From positions 1-64,000 of the forward strand of contig NZ_JAGEPF010000025.1 in NCBI RefSeq assembly GCF_017573465.1: 64,000 nucleotides of DNA, given 5' to 3'. This DNA comes from Actinomadura violacea. GTDB lineage: Bacteria > Actinomycetota > Actinomycetes > Streptosporangiales > Streptosporangiaceae. Shown here in pieces: positions 43,719 through 53,756 of this stretch. The first letter of the stretch is position 1. Every line of letters begins with the position of its first letter. Below the pieces are notes generated by a model, which did no database searches, had not been told where the DNA came from, and was given only the letters and a program-made list of their open reading frames with translations. Both the position numbers and the translations under genes were made by a program.

Positions 43719-43793
43719 CTAGGAGAGGGGATACCGGCCGGGGCGGGCGTGCGACGCCGAGGGCAGTCGAAGTCGTAGCTGCTCCATCGCCAT
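43719..43793 (-). CDS. 24-residue micro-ORF upstream of the tRNA-like genes
   Basis: ATG at 43793 with a perfect AGGAGG seven bases upstream; the stop TAG is 45 bases before the first tRNA-like gene on the same strand. The product begins MAMEQLRLRLPS and ends GRYPLS. It is basic (Arg/Leu-rich) and matches no family I know. Codons CTA, CTT, CGA (twice) and TAT are rare in this GC-rich DNA, clustered in 25 codons. It may be a leader peptide or a small peptide gene; chance is possible. Confidence 0.4.
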   Translation of the reverse strand: MAMEQLRLRLPSASHARPGRYPLS

Positions 43794-43865
43794 GGCCGGT
43801 CCTCCTCTCGAGGTCTCGTGTCACCGTCTTCGACGGGCTGACGTGTTCCACGGTGCCATCGAGGC

Positions 43866-43899
43866 CGCGGGGCCCGCAACGCATTTATCGCGGGGCCCG
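43866..43899 (-). repeat. direct repeat CGCGGGGCCCG after the second kinase
   Basis: Eleven-base copies at 43866-43876 and 43889-43899 flank an AT-richer core. Each contains palindromic GGGCCC, so they can pair with each other and act as the kinase terminator. The core (CAACGCATTTAT) may also feed the micro-ORF promoter. Confidence 0.5.
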
Positions 43900-43909
43900 G
43901 GGGCGGGGC

Positions 43910-45421
<1,512 letters not shown>

Positions 45422-45495
45422 GGCGCATTCTCCTCAGGACGGAACCAGGTCCCCCAAGCCTGGCATATCCCGACGGCGGCCGGGTCTCCCCCGGA

Positions 45496-46527
45496 TCACA
45501 GGTCGAGCGTGATCCGCCCGCCGGTGGCGCGGGAGACGCAGACCAGCATGGAGTCGTCGCCCTGGTCGGACGGCGCGCGGTCGTGCACGGCGCCGGAGAG
45601 GACGCCGGTCCGGCAGGTGCCGCAGAAGCCCTGGCGGCAGGAGTAGGCCACGTCCGGCAGCGCGTCCCTGATCACGTCGAGGGCGGACCGGTCGGCGGGC
45701 ACCGGCAGGACGCGGCCGCTGCGCCGCAGCTCCACCTCGAACGGCCGGCCGCCGACGATGGGCGGCGGCGCGAAGCGCTCGTAGTGCAGGGTCGCGTCCA
45801 GGCCGACCGAGGCGCGGACGGCGTCGATCATCGGGGCGGGGCCGCAGCAGTACACGGCGGTGCCGTCCGGGACGTCGCCGAGCAGGTCCGCGGCGGACGG
45901 CGCGCCGCCCTCGTCGTCGGTGCGGACGGTCACGCGGCCGGCGGGCAGCTCGTCCAGGAACGGCAGCGACGCCCGGGTCCGGCCGGTGTAGACCAGGCTC
46001 CAGTCGGCGCCGAACCGGTCGGCGGCCGTCACCATCGGCAGGATCGGCGTGATGCCGATGCCGCCCGCGACGAACGCGTACCGCTCGTGCGCGAGGAACG
46101 GGAACGCGTTGCGCGGCCCCTGGACGGCGACCGCGTCGCCCTCCCGCAGCTCGTGCATCTCGACGGACCCGCCGCCGCCCTCGGGCAGCCGGCGGACGGC
46201 GATCCGGTAGGCGCGCCGGTCGGCGGGGTCGCCGCACAGCGAGTACTGGCGGCGGCGCCCGGACGGCAGCAGCACGTCCAGGTGGCCGCCGGGCTGCCAG
46301 CCGGGCAGGACGCGGCCGTCGGCGGCGCCGAGCCGCAGGCTCACCACGTCGTCGGCCTCGCGGCGCACTTCCAGGACGGTCAGGCGCATCGTCCGGTCGA
46401 CGGGGCTGACGGCCGGCAGGGCGGGGGCGCGCAGCGAGCGGAACCGCTGGATGCCGTTGAACGCGGCGTTCACCGCGACCCAGAACGGGTCGCGCTCGCG
46501 GCGTCCGCGCAGGTCGGGCGGGATCAC
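45496..46527 (-). CDS. ferredoxin-type NAD(P)H reductase (FAD, NAD, 2Fe-2S)
   Basis: A 343-residue electron-transfer protein of the phthalate/vanillate-reductase class. It has an FAD domain (RRQYSLCGDP), an NAD domain (FVAGGIGITPILPMV, VYCCGPAPMIDAV) and a C-terminal plant-type [2Fe-2S] (YSCRQGFCGTC plus a later Cys in MLVCVSR). The GTG at 46527 overlaps the upstream metal-hydrolase stop by 4 bases, so it very likely feeds electrons to that protein. Confidence 0.9.
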   Translation of the reverse strand: MIPPDLRGRRERDPFWVAVNAAFNGIQRFRSLRAPALPAVSPVDRTMRLTVLEVRREADDVVSLRLGAADGRVLPGWQPGGHLDVLLPSGRRRQYSLCGDPADRRAYRIAVRRLPEGGGGSVEMHELREGDAVAVQGPRNAFPFLAHERYAFVAGGIGITPILPMVTAADRFGADWSLVYTGRTRASLPFLDELPAGRVTVRTDDEGGAPSAADLLGDVPDGTAVYCCGPAPMIDAVRASVGLDATLHYERFAPPPIVGGRPFEVELRRSGRVLPVPADRSALDVIRDALPDVAYSCRQGFCGTCRTGVLSGAVHDRAPSDQGDDSMLVCVSRATGGRITLDL

Positions 46528-47417
46528 CGCAGCGCCGCCCGGGCGGCCGGGGACGCGGCGAGGTAGGCCAGCGCCTGGCTCGTGGACCCCTCGTTCAGCG
46601 GGCTGTAGGTCCGGCTGAGGTAGCGCCGCACCGACGCGCCGACCATCCGCCCGGAGGGCGTGAGGCCCGCCGGGCCGGTGCGGCGCAGGTGCCGCATCCC
46701 GCCCTTGATCCGGCCCCGGACGATCGGGTCGCGGGCCATCAGGAAGCGGTGCCCGCGGTGCCACAGCGCCCCGAGCATGGTGATCGTCTCGCCCATCGCG
46801 CGGAGCCGGGCCGCGTACGAGCCGTCGAGGTGCATGAACAGGTCGTGCGCGACGTGCCGGTGCTCGACCTCCTCGGCGCCGTGCCAGCGCAGCAGGTCCA
46901 GCATCATCGGGTCGGCGCCCGCCTCGTCCAGCGCCTTCGCGTTGAGGATCCAGTCGCCGAGGACGCCGGTGAAGTGCTCGATCGCGGCGATCAGCGCGAT
47001 CCGCTCGAACAGCCAGGCGCGCTTGCGGTCGCCCGTCAGGCCGCGGTCGCCGAGCAGGTCCTCGAAGACGAACTCGACCTGCCGGACGAACGGCCGCACG
47101 TCCAGGCCCTGCTCGACGAAGTGGTCGAGGACGGCGTCGTGGGACGAGGCGTGCATGGCCTCCTGGCCGATGAAGCCGAGCACGTCCTCGCGGAGCCGGT
47201 CGTCGCGGACGTACGGGACGGCCTCCTTGAAGACCTTGACGAACCACTCCTCGCCGGCCGGCAGCAGCATGTGCAGCACGTTGATGAGGTGGGTGGCGAC
47301 CGGGTCGCGGGGGATCCAGTGCAGGGGGACGTCCGACCAGTCGAACCGGACGTCGCGCGCCTGCAGGACGATGTTCTCCGGTTCCGGGGGCCGCACGGGC
47401 GGACGCTGGACCGACAT
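46524..47417 (-). CDS. predicted metal-dependent hydrolase/diiron protein (PF10118-like)
   Basis: A 297-residue helical protein with Glu/His ligands arranged as in ferritin-like diiron enzymes: GQEAMHASSHD (~94-104) and WHGAEEVEHRHVAHDLFMHL (~185-205). It matches the 'predicted metal-dependent hydrolase' family, whose reaction is unknown. Coupling to an NAD(P)H-FAD-2Fe2S reductase suggests an oxygenase or desaturase rather than a hydrolase. The ATG at 47417 has GGGAGGGAA upstream. Confidence 0.82.
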   Translation of the reverse strand: MSVQRPPVRPPEPENIVLQARDVRFDWSDVPLHWIPRDPVATHLINVLHMLLPAGEEWFVKVFKEAVPYVRDDRLREDVLGFIGQEAMHASSHDAVLDHFVEQGLDVRPFVRQVEFVFEDLLGDRGLTGDRKRAWLFERIALIAAIEHFTGVLGDWILNAKALDEAGADPMMLDLLRWHGAEEVEHRHVAHDLFMHLDGSYAARLRAMGETITMLGALWHRGHRFLMARDPIVRGRIKGGMRHLRRTGPAGLTPSGRMVGASVRRYLSRTYSPLNEGSTSQALAYLAASPAARAALR

Positions 47418-47514
47418 GGGCTTCCCTCCCGTGCGCCGACGGGCTATTGACGAGACGTCCAGTAAATTACCGGCGGTTCCGGCGCCCAACAATGGCACGG
47501 ACCGGTGAGCATCG

Positions 47515-48639
47515 TCACCCCGCGCCGTCGCCGGTGAGGGCGAGCGCCGGGACGACCAGCAGCAGCGAGCAGGCGGCGGCCGCGAAGGCGCCCGCCGCGC
47601 CGGCGTGGTAGACCGGCAGCCACACCAACGGCGCGACCGCCCCGCCGCCGAACCGGAACGCCGACACCGCCGACAGCGCGCCGCCGCGGTTGCTCGGCAC
47701 CGCCCGCATCGTCAGGCTCTGCAGCGCGACGGTCATCATCGACGCGCCCGCGCCCGCCAGCGTCCACCACACCGCGAGCGCGCCGACGGACCCCGACGTC
47801 CCCACCACCGCGACGAACACCGCGGTCACCACCGCCGCGACGCCGCCGCACAGCCGCGCCCCGGCGCGCTCGGCGACGCGTCCCCAGACCGCGCCGAGCA
47901 CCAGCCCCGCGACCCCGAACCCGAGCAGCGCGACGCCGGTGAGGTCGGCGCTGACGTCCAGCTTCTCCCGCGCGTACAGCGCGACCAGGAACGGCAGCGC
48001 GGACGCGCCGAGGTAGGACATGAACGCGGCGGCCGACAGCAGGCCCATCCGCCGGCTCAGCAGCGGCCGCCAGGGCGGCGCCGACGCGGCCGGGCGCGGC
48101 TCGCCGGGCGGCGGCGCGAACGCCAGCAGCACCGCGGCGGCCGCGACCACCACGAACCCGAGCCGCCACGACGCCGCCGCGAGCCCGCCGACCAGCGGCG
48201 CGAACGACTGCCCGGCCGCCTGGCAGCTGGAGTACACCCCGACGGCCCGGCCGAGGCGCTCGCGGGGCACGATGTCGCCGAGCCCCGCCAGCAGCAGCGG
48301 CGAGGTGAACGCGTTGGCCGCACCGAGCGCGGCCCGGGCGCCGAGGAACAGCGCCAGCGTCGGCGCGAGCGCGCACACCAGCGAGCCCGCCGCGTAGACG
48401 AGGTAGGCGATCCGGACCGTCCGGTGCCGCCCCCACCGCTCCCCCAGCGTCCCGGACACCAGCTGGACGAGTGCGAACGGCACGAAGTAGGCGGTCAGCG
48501 AGGCGGCCGCGGCGCCCGCCGAGGCGTGCACGGACCGGCCGATCTCCGGGAGCATCGGGGAGACGACCCCGCCGCCGAGCGGGCCGAGCAGCGCGCCGCC
48601 GTAGACGGCCCCGACCTTGATCCGCTGCAGCACCACCAT
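47515..48639 (-). CDS. MFS transporter
   Basis: A 374-residue major facilitator with about 12 helices. The loop 2-3 signature is GERWGRHRTVRIAY, and motif C-like RAALGAANAFTSPLLLAG follows. The ATG at 48639 is used; a GTG five codons upstream is possible. Probably an exporter (drug/H+ type). It shares a divergent promoter, with a perfect TetR-type operator, with the SDR gene. It lies 97 bases above the metal-hydrolase/reductase pair on the same strand. Confidence 0.88.
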   Translation of the reverse strand: MVVLQRIKVGAVYGGALLGPLGGGVVSPMLPEIGRSVHASAGAAAASLTAYFVPFALVQLVSGTLGERWGRHRTVRIAYLVYAAGSLVCALAPTLALFLGARAALGAANAFTSPLLLAGLGDIVPRERLGRAVGVYSSCQAAGQSFAPLVGGLAAASWRLGFVVVAAAAVLLAFAPPPGEPRPAASAPPWRPLLSRRMGLLSAAAFMSYLGASALPFLVALYAREKLDVSADLTGVALLGFGVAGLVLGAVWGRVAERAGARLCGGVAAVVTAVFVAVVGTSGSVGALAVWWTLAGAGASMMTVALQSLTMRAVPSNRGGALSAVSAFRFGGGAVAPLVWLPVYHAGAAGAFAAAACSLLLVVPALALTGDGAG

Positions 48640-48765
48640 GACCCCGGCGCTCACCCTAGATCATTTCGTCCCGGGATCAGGAGGCGCACCCCGGACATCC
48701 CGGATGCGGCGGATGCGGAGAACGGCCGGATCGCCCCTTGCGCCGCGGACGGTACTGAACGGTAG

Positions 48766-48783
48766 TCTGGACACCTGTCCAGA
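48766..48783. promoter_or_regulatory. perfect TetR-type operator in the MFS/SDR promoter
   Basis: TCTGGACA-CC-TGTCCAGA, 8-bp arms with a 2-base spacer, between the divergent MFS and SDR starts. It is near-identical to the repeat at the TetR gene (41784-41801). Confidence 0.7.
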
Positions 48784-48821
48784 ACAACGGCCGGACGGTC
48801 GCGCGCGAAGGGACTGTGAGC

Positions 48822-49556
48822 ATGAGGTTCGAGGGAAAGGTCGCGATCGTCACCGGCGCGGCCCAGGGGATCGGCGAGGCGTACGCGCGGGGGCTCGCGG
48901 CCGAGGGCGCGTCCGTCGTCGTCGCGGACGTCGACGAGCGCGGGCAGGCCGTCGCCGACGACGTCAAGGGCCTGTTCGTGAAGACGGACGTGTCGGACCC
49001 GGCGTCCACCGAGGCCATGGCCGCCGCCGCCGTGGAGCGGTTCGGCGGCATCGACCACCTGGTGAACAACGCGGCCATCTTCGGGACGATGAAGCTGGAC
49101 TTCCTGTTCACCGTCGACTGGGACTACTACAAGAAGTTCATGGCGGTGAACATGGACGGCGCGCTGCTCTGCGCGCGCGCGTGCCAGCCGCACATGCAGG
49201 CGCGCGGCGGCGGGTCGATCGTGAACCAGTCGTCCACCGCCGCCTGGCAGTACTCCGGCTTCTACGGCCTGGCGAAGGTCGCCATCAACGGGCTGACGCA
49301 GCAGCTCGCGCACGAGCTCGGCAGCATGGGCATCCGGGTGAACGCGATCGCGCCGGGCCCGACCGACACCGAGGCGAACCGCAAGGTCGTGCCGGGCAAC
49401 ATGTCGCAGAAGATCGTCGACCAGAAGATGGCGCTCAAGCGGATGGGCACCCCCGAGGACATGGTCGGCGCCTGCCTGTTCCTGCTGTCGGACGACGCCG
49501 CGTGGATCACCGGGCAGATCCTGAACGTGGACGGCGGCGAGGTGTTCCGCGCCTGA
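48822..49556 (+). CDS. short-chain dehydrogenase/reductase
   Basis: A classical 244-residue SDR. NAD(P) motif VTGAAQGIGEAYARG, structural NNAAIFG, catalytic Ser (NQSSTAAW) and Tyr-x3-Lys (YGLAK). Asp at the end of strand 2 (VVADVDERG) favours NAD over NADP. The ATG at 48822 has AAGGGA nine bases upstream; a GTG two codons earlier is too close. Substrate unknown, perhaps the same as handled by the adjacent redox set. Confidence 0.92.
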   Translation: MRFEGKVAIVTGAAQGIGEAYARGLAAEGASVVVADVDERGQAVADDVKGLFVKTDVSDPASTEAMAAAAVERFGGIDHLVNNAAIFGTMKLDFLFTVDWDYYKKFMAVNMDGALLCARACQPHMQARGGGSIVNQSSTAAWQYSGFYGLAKVAINGLTQQLAHELGSMGIRVNAIAPGPTDTEANRKVVPGNMSQKIVDQKMALKRMGTPEDMVGACLFLLSDDAAWITGQILNVDGGEVFRA

Positions 49557-49614
49557 CGCGGCCGCCGCGCGGGGTCGCTGGGAACCGGGGCGGCGCCGGG
49601 CGCGTCCAAGGCCA

Positions 49615-51510
49615 ATGCGTGCTCGCACGATCGCACCGGTCGCGGCGGCGTCGCTGCTGGCCGGATGCGCCGGCTCCCCCGGCTCCCCCGCCCGGCCCGA
49701 CTCCCCCGTCCGCCTTGTGGCCTACGACGGCTGCGCCCCGCTGCTCGACGGCCTGCGCGAGGCGACCGCCGCGCGCGTCGGCCCGTACGGGCTCGGCGGC
49801 GCCGTCCCGCTGCTGCGCAAGGGCGTGCTCCCGGAGAACCAGGCGGAAGGCGCCGCGCCGAACGGGGCGACGCCGGACGCCCAGGCGGCCGCCCCGCAGC
49901 ATTCCACTACCAACGCCCACGAACCCGGCGCCGACGAGCCCGACATCGTCAAGACCGACGGCCGCCGGATCGTCGCGCTCGCCCGCGGCCGCCTCCAGGT
50001 CATCGACGCGGCGTCCCGCAAGGTCGTGCACACCGTGAGCCCGCCCGGCAAGACCGCGTGGACGGGCGACGCGCAGCTCCTGCTCAGCGGCGACCGCGTC
50101 CTGGTGCTCTCGCAGCGGATGCCGATCCGGCCCCTGCTGCGCGGCCCGCGGCCGGGCATCGTCCCGGGCGGCGCGATCACCCCGCAGACCGACCTCACGC
50201 TGATCGACCTCGCCGGCACCCCGAAGGTCGTCGGCACGATGACGTCCGGCACCGCCTACGTCGACGCGCGGCAGACCGGGTCGGTGGCGCGGATCGTGGT
50301 CCGCTCAACGCCCGACATCGACTTCCCGCCGCCGAAGGGGCCGGCGGGGTCGCAGGACGACGCCGTCCGGCGCAACCGCGAGACGGTCCGTAAGGCGCCG
50401 CTCGACGCGTGGCTGCCCGCCTTCCAGGTGAGCGCGGGCGGCGGCCCCGCCAGGACGTTCCGGACGCCGTGCGAGCAGGTCAGCCGCCCCGCCTCGTACA
50501 CGGGCACGTCGATGCTGACCGTCCTCACGGTCGACCTCGCGCGCGGGCTCGGCGATCCGTCCGCGATAGGGGTCGCCGCCGACGGCACCACCGTCTACGG
50601 CAACGGGTCCAGCCTCTACGTGACGGGCGCTCCCGCGCGCCCCCTCGCCACCGGACGTTGGGCGGCACCGTTCCAGGAGTCCACGGACGTCTACAAGTTC
50701 GACATCAGGGGCGCGGGACGTCCCCGCTACGTCGCCTCGGGCGAGGTGCCGGGGCGGCTCCCCGACCAGTACTCGCTATCGGAGTACGACGGCGACCTAC
50801 GCCTCGCGACCACCTCGACCGGCACGAAACCGGACGGGTCCGCGTCGCAGAGCTCGGTGTTCGTCCTCGCCCAGCACGGCGCGCGCCTCGACCGGATCGG
50901 CCGCGTCGACGGCCTCGGCAAGGGCGAGCGGCTGTACGCCGTCCGGTTCATCGGGACGATGGCGTACGCGGTCACGTTCCGGCAGATCGACCCGCTCTAC
51001 GCGGTCGACCTGAAGGACCCGCGCCGGCCCCGCGTCACCGGCGCCCTCAAGATCAGCGGCTACTCGGCGTACCTGCATCCGCTGGCGGACGGGCGGCTCC
51101 TCGGCATCGGCCAGGACGCCACCCGCGCGGGCCGCCCCGAGGGCCTCCAGGTGTCGCTGTTCGACGTCTCCGGCACGCCGCGCCGCGTCGGCGTCCACAA
51201 GCTCGCGGGCGCGACGTCCGAGAGCGAGTTCGAACCGCACGCGTTCCTGTACTGGGCGCCGTCCGGGCTCGTCGTCGTCCCGGTGACGTCCCGCAACGGC
51301 GGACGCGGTGAGGCGCTCGCGTTGAAGATCGACGGCACCGGGATACGCGAGGCCGGGACGATCCAGCACCCCGCCGGCGACCTCGGCGGCGCCGTCCGCC
51401 GGTCCGTCATGGTCGGGAACACCCTGTGGACGTTCTCCGACGACGGCGCCCGGGCGACCGACGCCACCGCCCTGCGCGGCGGCGCCTGGATCCGCTTCAC
51501 CGGGGCGTGA
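49615..51510 (+). CDS. secreted beta-propeller lipoprotein (PF09826-like)
   Basis: A 631-residue protein with a lipoprotein signal (ASLLAGC, Cys18). After a Pro/Ser linker comes the family block YDGCAPLLDGLREA, then ADEPDIVKTDGRRIVAL. A series of blades follows to the end (VLVLSQRM, DVYKFDI, SGYSAYLHPLADGRLLGIGQ). Such proteins are exported, surface-bound and of unknown function. Two internal Cys (CAP, CEQV) may form a disulfide. Confidence 0.87.
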   Translation: MRARTIAPVAAASLLAGCAGSPGSPARPDSPVRLVAYDGCAPLLDGLREATAARVGPYGLGGAVPLLRKGVLPENQAEGAAPNGATPDAQAAAPQHSTTNAHEPGADEPDIVKTDGRRIVALARGRLQVIDAASRKVVHTVSPPGKTAWTGDAQLLLSGDRVLVLSQRMPIRPLLRGPRPGIVPGGAITPQTDLTLIDLAGTPKVVGTMTSGTAYVDARQTGSVARIVVRSTPDIDFPPPKGPAGSQDDAVRRNRETVRKAPLDAWLPAFQVSAGGGPARTFRTPCEQVSRPASYTGTSMLTVLTVDLARGLGDPSAIGVAADGTTVYGNGSSLYVTGAPARPLATGRWAAPFQESTDVYKFDIRGAGRPRYVASGEVPGRLPDQYSLSEYDGDLRLATTSTGTKPDGSASQSSVFVLAQHGARLDRIGRVDGLGKGERLYAVRFIGTMAYAVTFRQIDPLYAVDLKDPRRPRVTGALKISGYSAYLHPLADGRLLGIGQDATRAGRPEGLQVSLFDVSGTPRRVGVHKLAGATSESEFEPHAFLYWAPSGLVVVPVTSRNGGRGEALALKIDGTGIREAGTIQHPAGDLGGAVRRSVMVGNTLWTFSDDGARATDATALRGGAWIRFTGA

Positions 51511-51528
51511 GGACGCCCCGGCCCGTGC

Positions 51529-52653
51529 TCAGCGCAGGCCGGTGGAGCGCCGCAGCGCCGTCTGGATCAGGCGGTCCACCAGGGACGGGTAGTCCAGGCC
51601 GGTCGCGGCCCACATCTTCGGGAACGCCGACGCCGGCGTGAACCCCGGCATCGTGTTGATCTCGTTGAGGATCCAGCGGCCGTCCGGGGTGTGGAAGAAG
51701 TCCACCCGGGCGAGGCCCTCGCAGTCCAGCGCCTCGAACGCCTGCGCCGCGATGGCGCGGACCTCGTCGATCGCCTCCGCGGGCAGGTCCGGCGGGATCG
51801 CCATCCGGGTGCCGCCGTCGAGGTACTTGGTCTCGAAGTCGTAGAAGTCGTGGTCGCCGGCCATCTGCACCTCGGCGGGCAGGCTCGCCTCCGGCGGGCC
51901 GTCGTCCAGGCCCTGCAGCACGCCGCACTCGATCTCGCGGCCCTCGATCGCGGCCTCCACGACCACCTTCGGGTCGTGCTCGCGGGCCGTCTCGACCGCC
52001 GCCTCCAGGTCCGCCTCGTCGGCGACCCGGGTGATGCCCATGCTCGACCCGGCGCGGGCCGGCTTGACGAACACCGCGCGCCCGGCGGCGAGGCCGAGCT
52101 GCTCCTTCACCTCGTCGAGCTTGCGCTTGCGCTCGCGGCGCCACTCCCGGTCGCCGATCAGCACGTACGGGCCGACGGGCAGCCCGCGCGCCTGCCAGAC
52201 CAGCTTCATGAAGCCCTTGTCCATGCCGACCGCGCTGGCCAGCACCCCGGCGCCGACGTAGCGGACGCCCGCCAGGTCGAGCAGCCCCTGGATCGTGCCG
52301 TCCTCGCCGTACGGGCCGTGCAGCAGCGGCAGCACGACGTCGACCTCGCCGAGGGTGGCGGGGACCTTGCCGGGCTCGACGACCATCAGGCCGCGGCTGT
52401 CGGGGTCGAACGGCAGCGCGAGCGGGCTCCCGCCGCCGGACACCTCGGGCAGCCGGCCGTCCTGGATCGCGAGGCGCTGGTCCTGCGGCGCGAGCACCCA
52501 GCGGCCGTCGCGGGCGATGCCGATCGGCAGCACCTCGTAGCGGTCCCGGTCGATCGCGGCCAGCACGGCGCCCGCGGTGACGCACGAGATCGCATGCTCG
52601 GAGCTGCGCCCGCCGAACACGACGGCCACGCGGATCTTGGAAACCTGGGACAT
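51529..52653 (-). CDS. ddl: D-alanine--D-alanine ligase
   Basis: ATP-grasp ligase making D-Ala-D-Ala for peptidoglycan. VVFGGRSSEHAISC at the start, HGPYGEDGTIQGLLDLAG, the YDFETKYLDGG loop (KY as in D-Ala rather than VanA-type D-Lac ligases), and the metal site ILNEINTMPGFT. 374 residues. Downstream of gpsA on the same strand; convergent with the propeller gene, only 18 bases apart. Confidence 0.95.
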   Translation of the reverse strand: MSQVSKIRVAVVFGGRSSEHAISCVTAGAVLAAIDRDRYEVLPIGIARDGRWVLAPQDQRLAIQDGRLPEVSGGGSPLALPFDPDSRGLMVVEPGKVPATLGEVDVVLPLLHGPYGEDGTIQGLLDLAGVRYVGAGVLASAVGMDKGFMKLVWQARGLPVGPYVLIGDREWRRERKRKLDEVKEQLGLAAGRAVFVKPARAGSSMGITRVADEADLEAAVETAREHDPKVVVEAAIEGREIECGVLQGLDDGPPEASLPAEVQMAGDHDFYDFETKYLDGGTRMAIPPDLPAEAIDEVRAIAAQAFEALDCEGLARVDFFHTPDGRWILNEINTMPGFTPASAFPKMWAATGLDYPSLVDRLIQTALRRSTGLR

Positions 52654-52745
52654 GATTCCCGACTCTATCGGTGATCAGCAGGGCGCGGCCACGAACGATC
52701 CGGGCGCGCCCCGGCCGCCGGGCGCACCGTCGCATCGCCGGAACA

Positions 52746-53756
52746 TCACACTCCGTACCGTTCCGGCTTCGGGGAGCGAGAGATCAGCGAGATCGCCGCC
52801 TCCGTGATCGGGGTGCCGTGGTACAGCACCGACACGACCGCCTCGGTGATCGGCATCTCCACGTTGTGCTTGCGGGCCAGCTCCAGCACCGCCTCCGAGG
52901 ACTTCACGCCCTCGGCGGTCTGCTTGGTGACGGCGATGACCTGCTCCAGCGTCATCCCGCGGCCGAGGTTCTCGCCGAACGTCCGGTTCCGCGCCAGCGG
53001 CGACATGCAGGACGCGGCGAGGTCGCCCATCCCGGCGAGCCCCGCGAAGGTGTGCTCGTCGGCGCCGAGCGCGATCCCGAGCCGGGTGATCTCGGCCAGG
53101 CCGCGCGTCATCAGCACCGCCTGCGTGTTGGACCCGAAGCCGAGCCCGACCGACATCCCGACGCACAGCGCGACGACGTTCTTGATCGCCCCGCCCAGCT
53201 CCACGCCGATCACGTCGGTGGAGGTGTAGACGCGGAAGTACGGCGTCATGGTCGCGGCCTGCAGCCCCACCGCGGCCTGCTCGTCCACGCACGCGGCGAC
53301 CGCCGCGCTCGGCTCCCCGGTCGCGATCTCGCGCGCCACGTTCGGGCCGCTGAACACCGCGACCCGCTCCTCCGGGACGTCGGCGACCTCCCGGACCACC
53401 TCCGACATCCGCCGGGTGGTGCCGAGCTCCACGCCCTTCATCAGGCTGACCAGGACGGCGCCGGACGGCAGCAGCGGCACCCAGCCGGAGAGGTTGTCGC
53501 GCAGGCTCTGCGCCGGGACGGCGAGCGCCACGAAGTCGGCGCCGTCCAGCGCCTCGGCGGGGTCGAGCGTCGCGCGGATCGGCGCGGGCAGCCCGACGCC
53601 CGGCAGGTAGTCGGCGTTCTCGTGCCGCTCGTTGATCGTCTCGACGAGCTCGGGGCGGCGGCCCCACAGGACGACCTCGCCGCCCGCGTCGTGCAGCAGC
53701 TTGGCGAACGTGGTCCCCCAGGACCCGGCGCCCATCACCGCGGTGCGGTAGGTCAC
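52746..53756 (-). CDS. gpsA: NAD(P)-dependent glycerol-3-phosphate dehydrogenase
   Basis: Makes sn-glycerol-3-phosphate for phospholipids. MGAGSWGTTFAKLL Rossmann motif, GPNVAREIA block, catalytic Lys in LGGAIKNVVAL. The GTG start at 53756 overlaps the plsC stop by 4 bases. 336 residues. Confidence 0.96.
   Translation of the reverse strand: MTYRTAVMGAGSWGTTFAKLLHDAGGEVVLWGRRPELVETINERHENADYLPGVGLPAPIRATLDPAEALDGADFVALAVPAQSLRDNLSGWVPLLPSGAVLVSLMKGVELGTTRRMSEVVREVADVPEERVAVFSGPNVAREIATGEPSAAVAACVDEQAAVGLQAATMTPYFRVYTSTDVIGVELGGAIKNVVALCVGMSVGLGFGSNTQAVLMTRGLAEITRLGIALGADEHTFAGLAGMGDLAASCMSPLARNRTFGENLGRGMTLEQVIAVTKQTAEGVKSSEAVLELARKHNVEMPITEAVVSVLYHGTPITEAAISLISRSPKPERYGV

Noticed and set aside
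43681..43800. A fourth tRNA-like gene right of 43673
   Set aside because: A short CCTCT/AGAGG stem exists, but there is no T arm (TTCGA) or matching acceptor.
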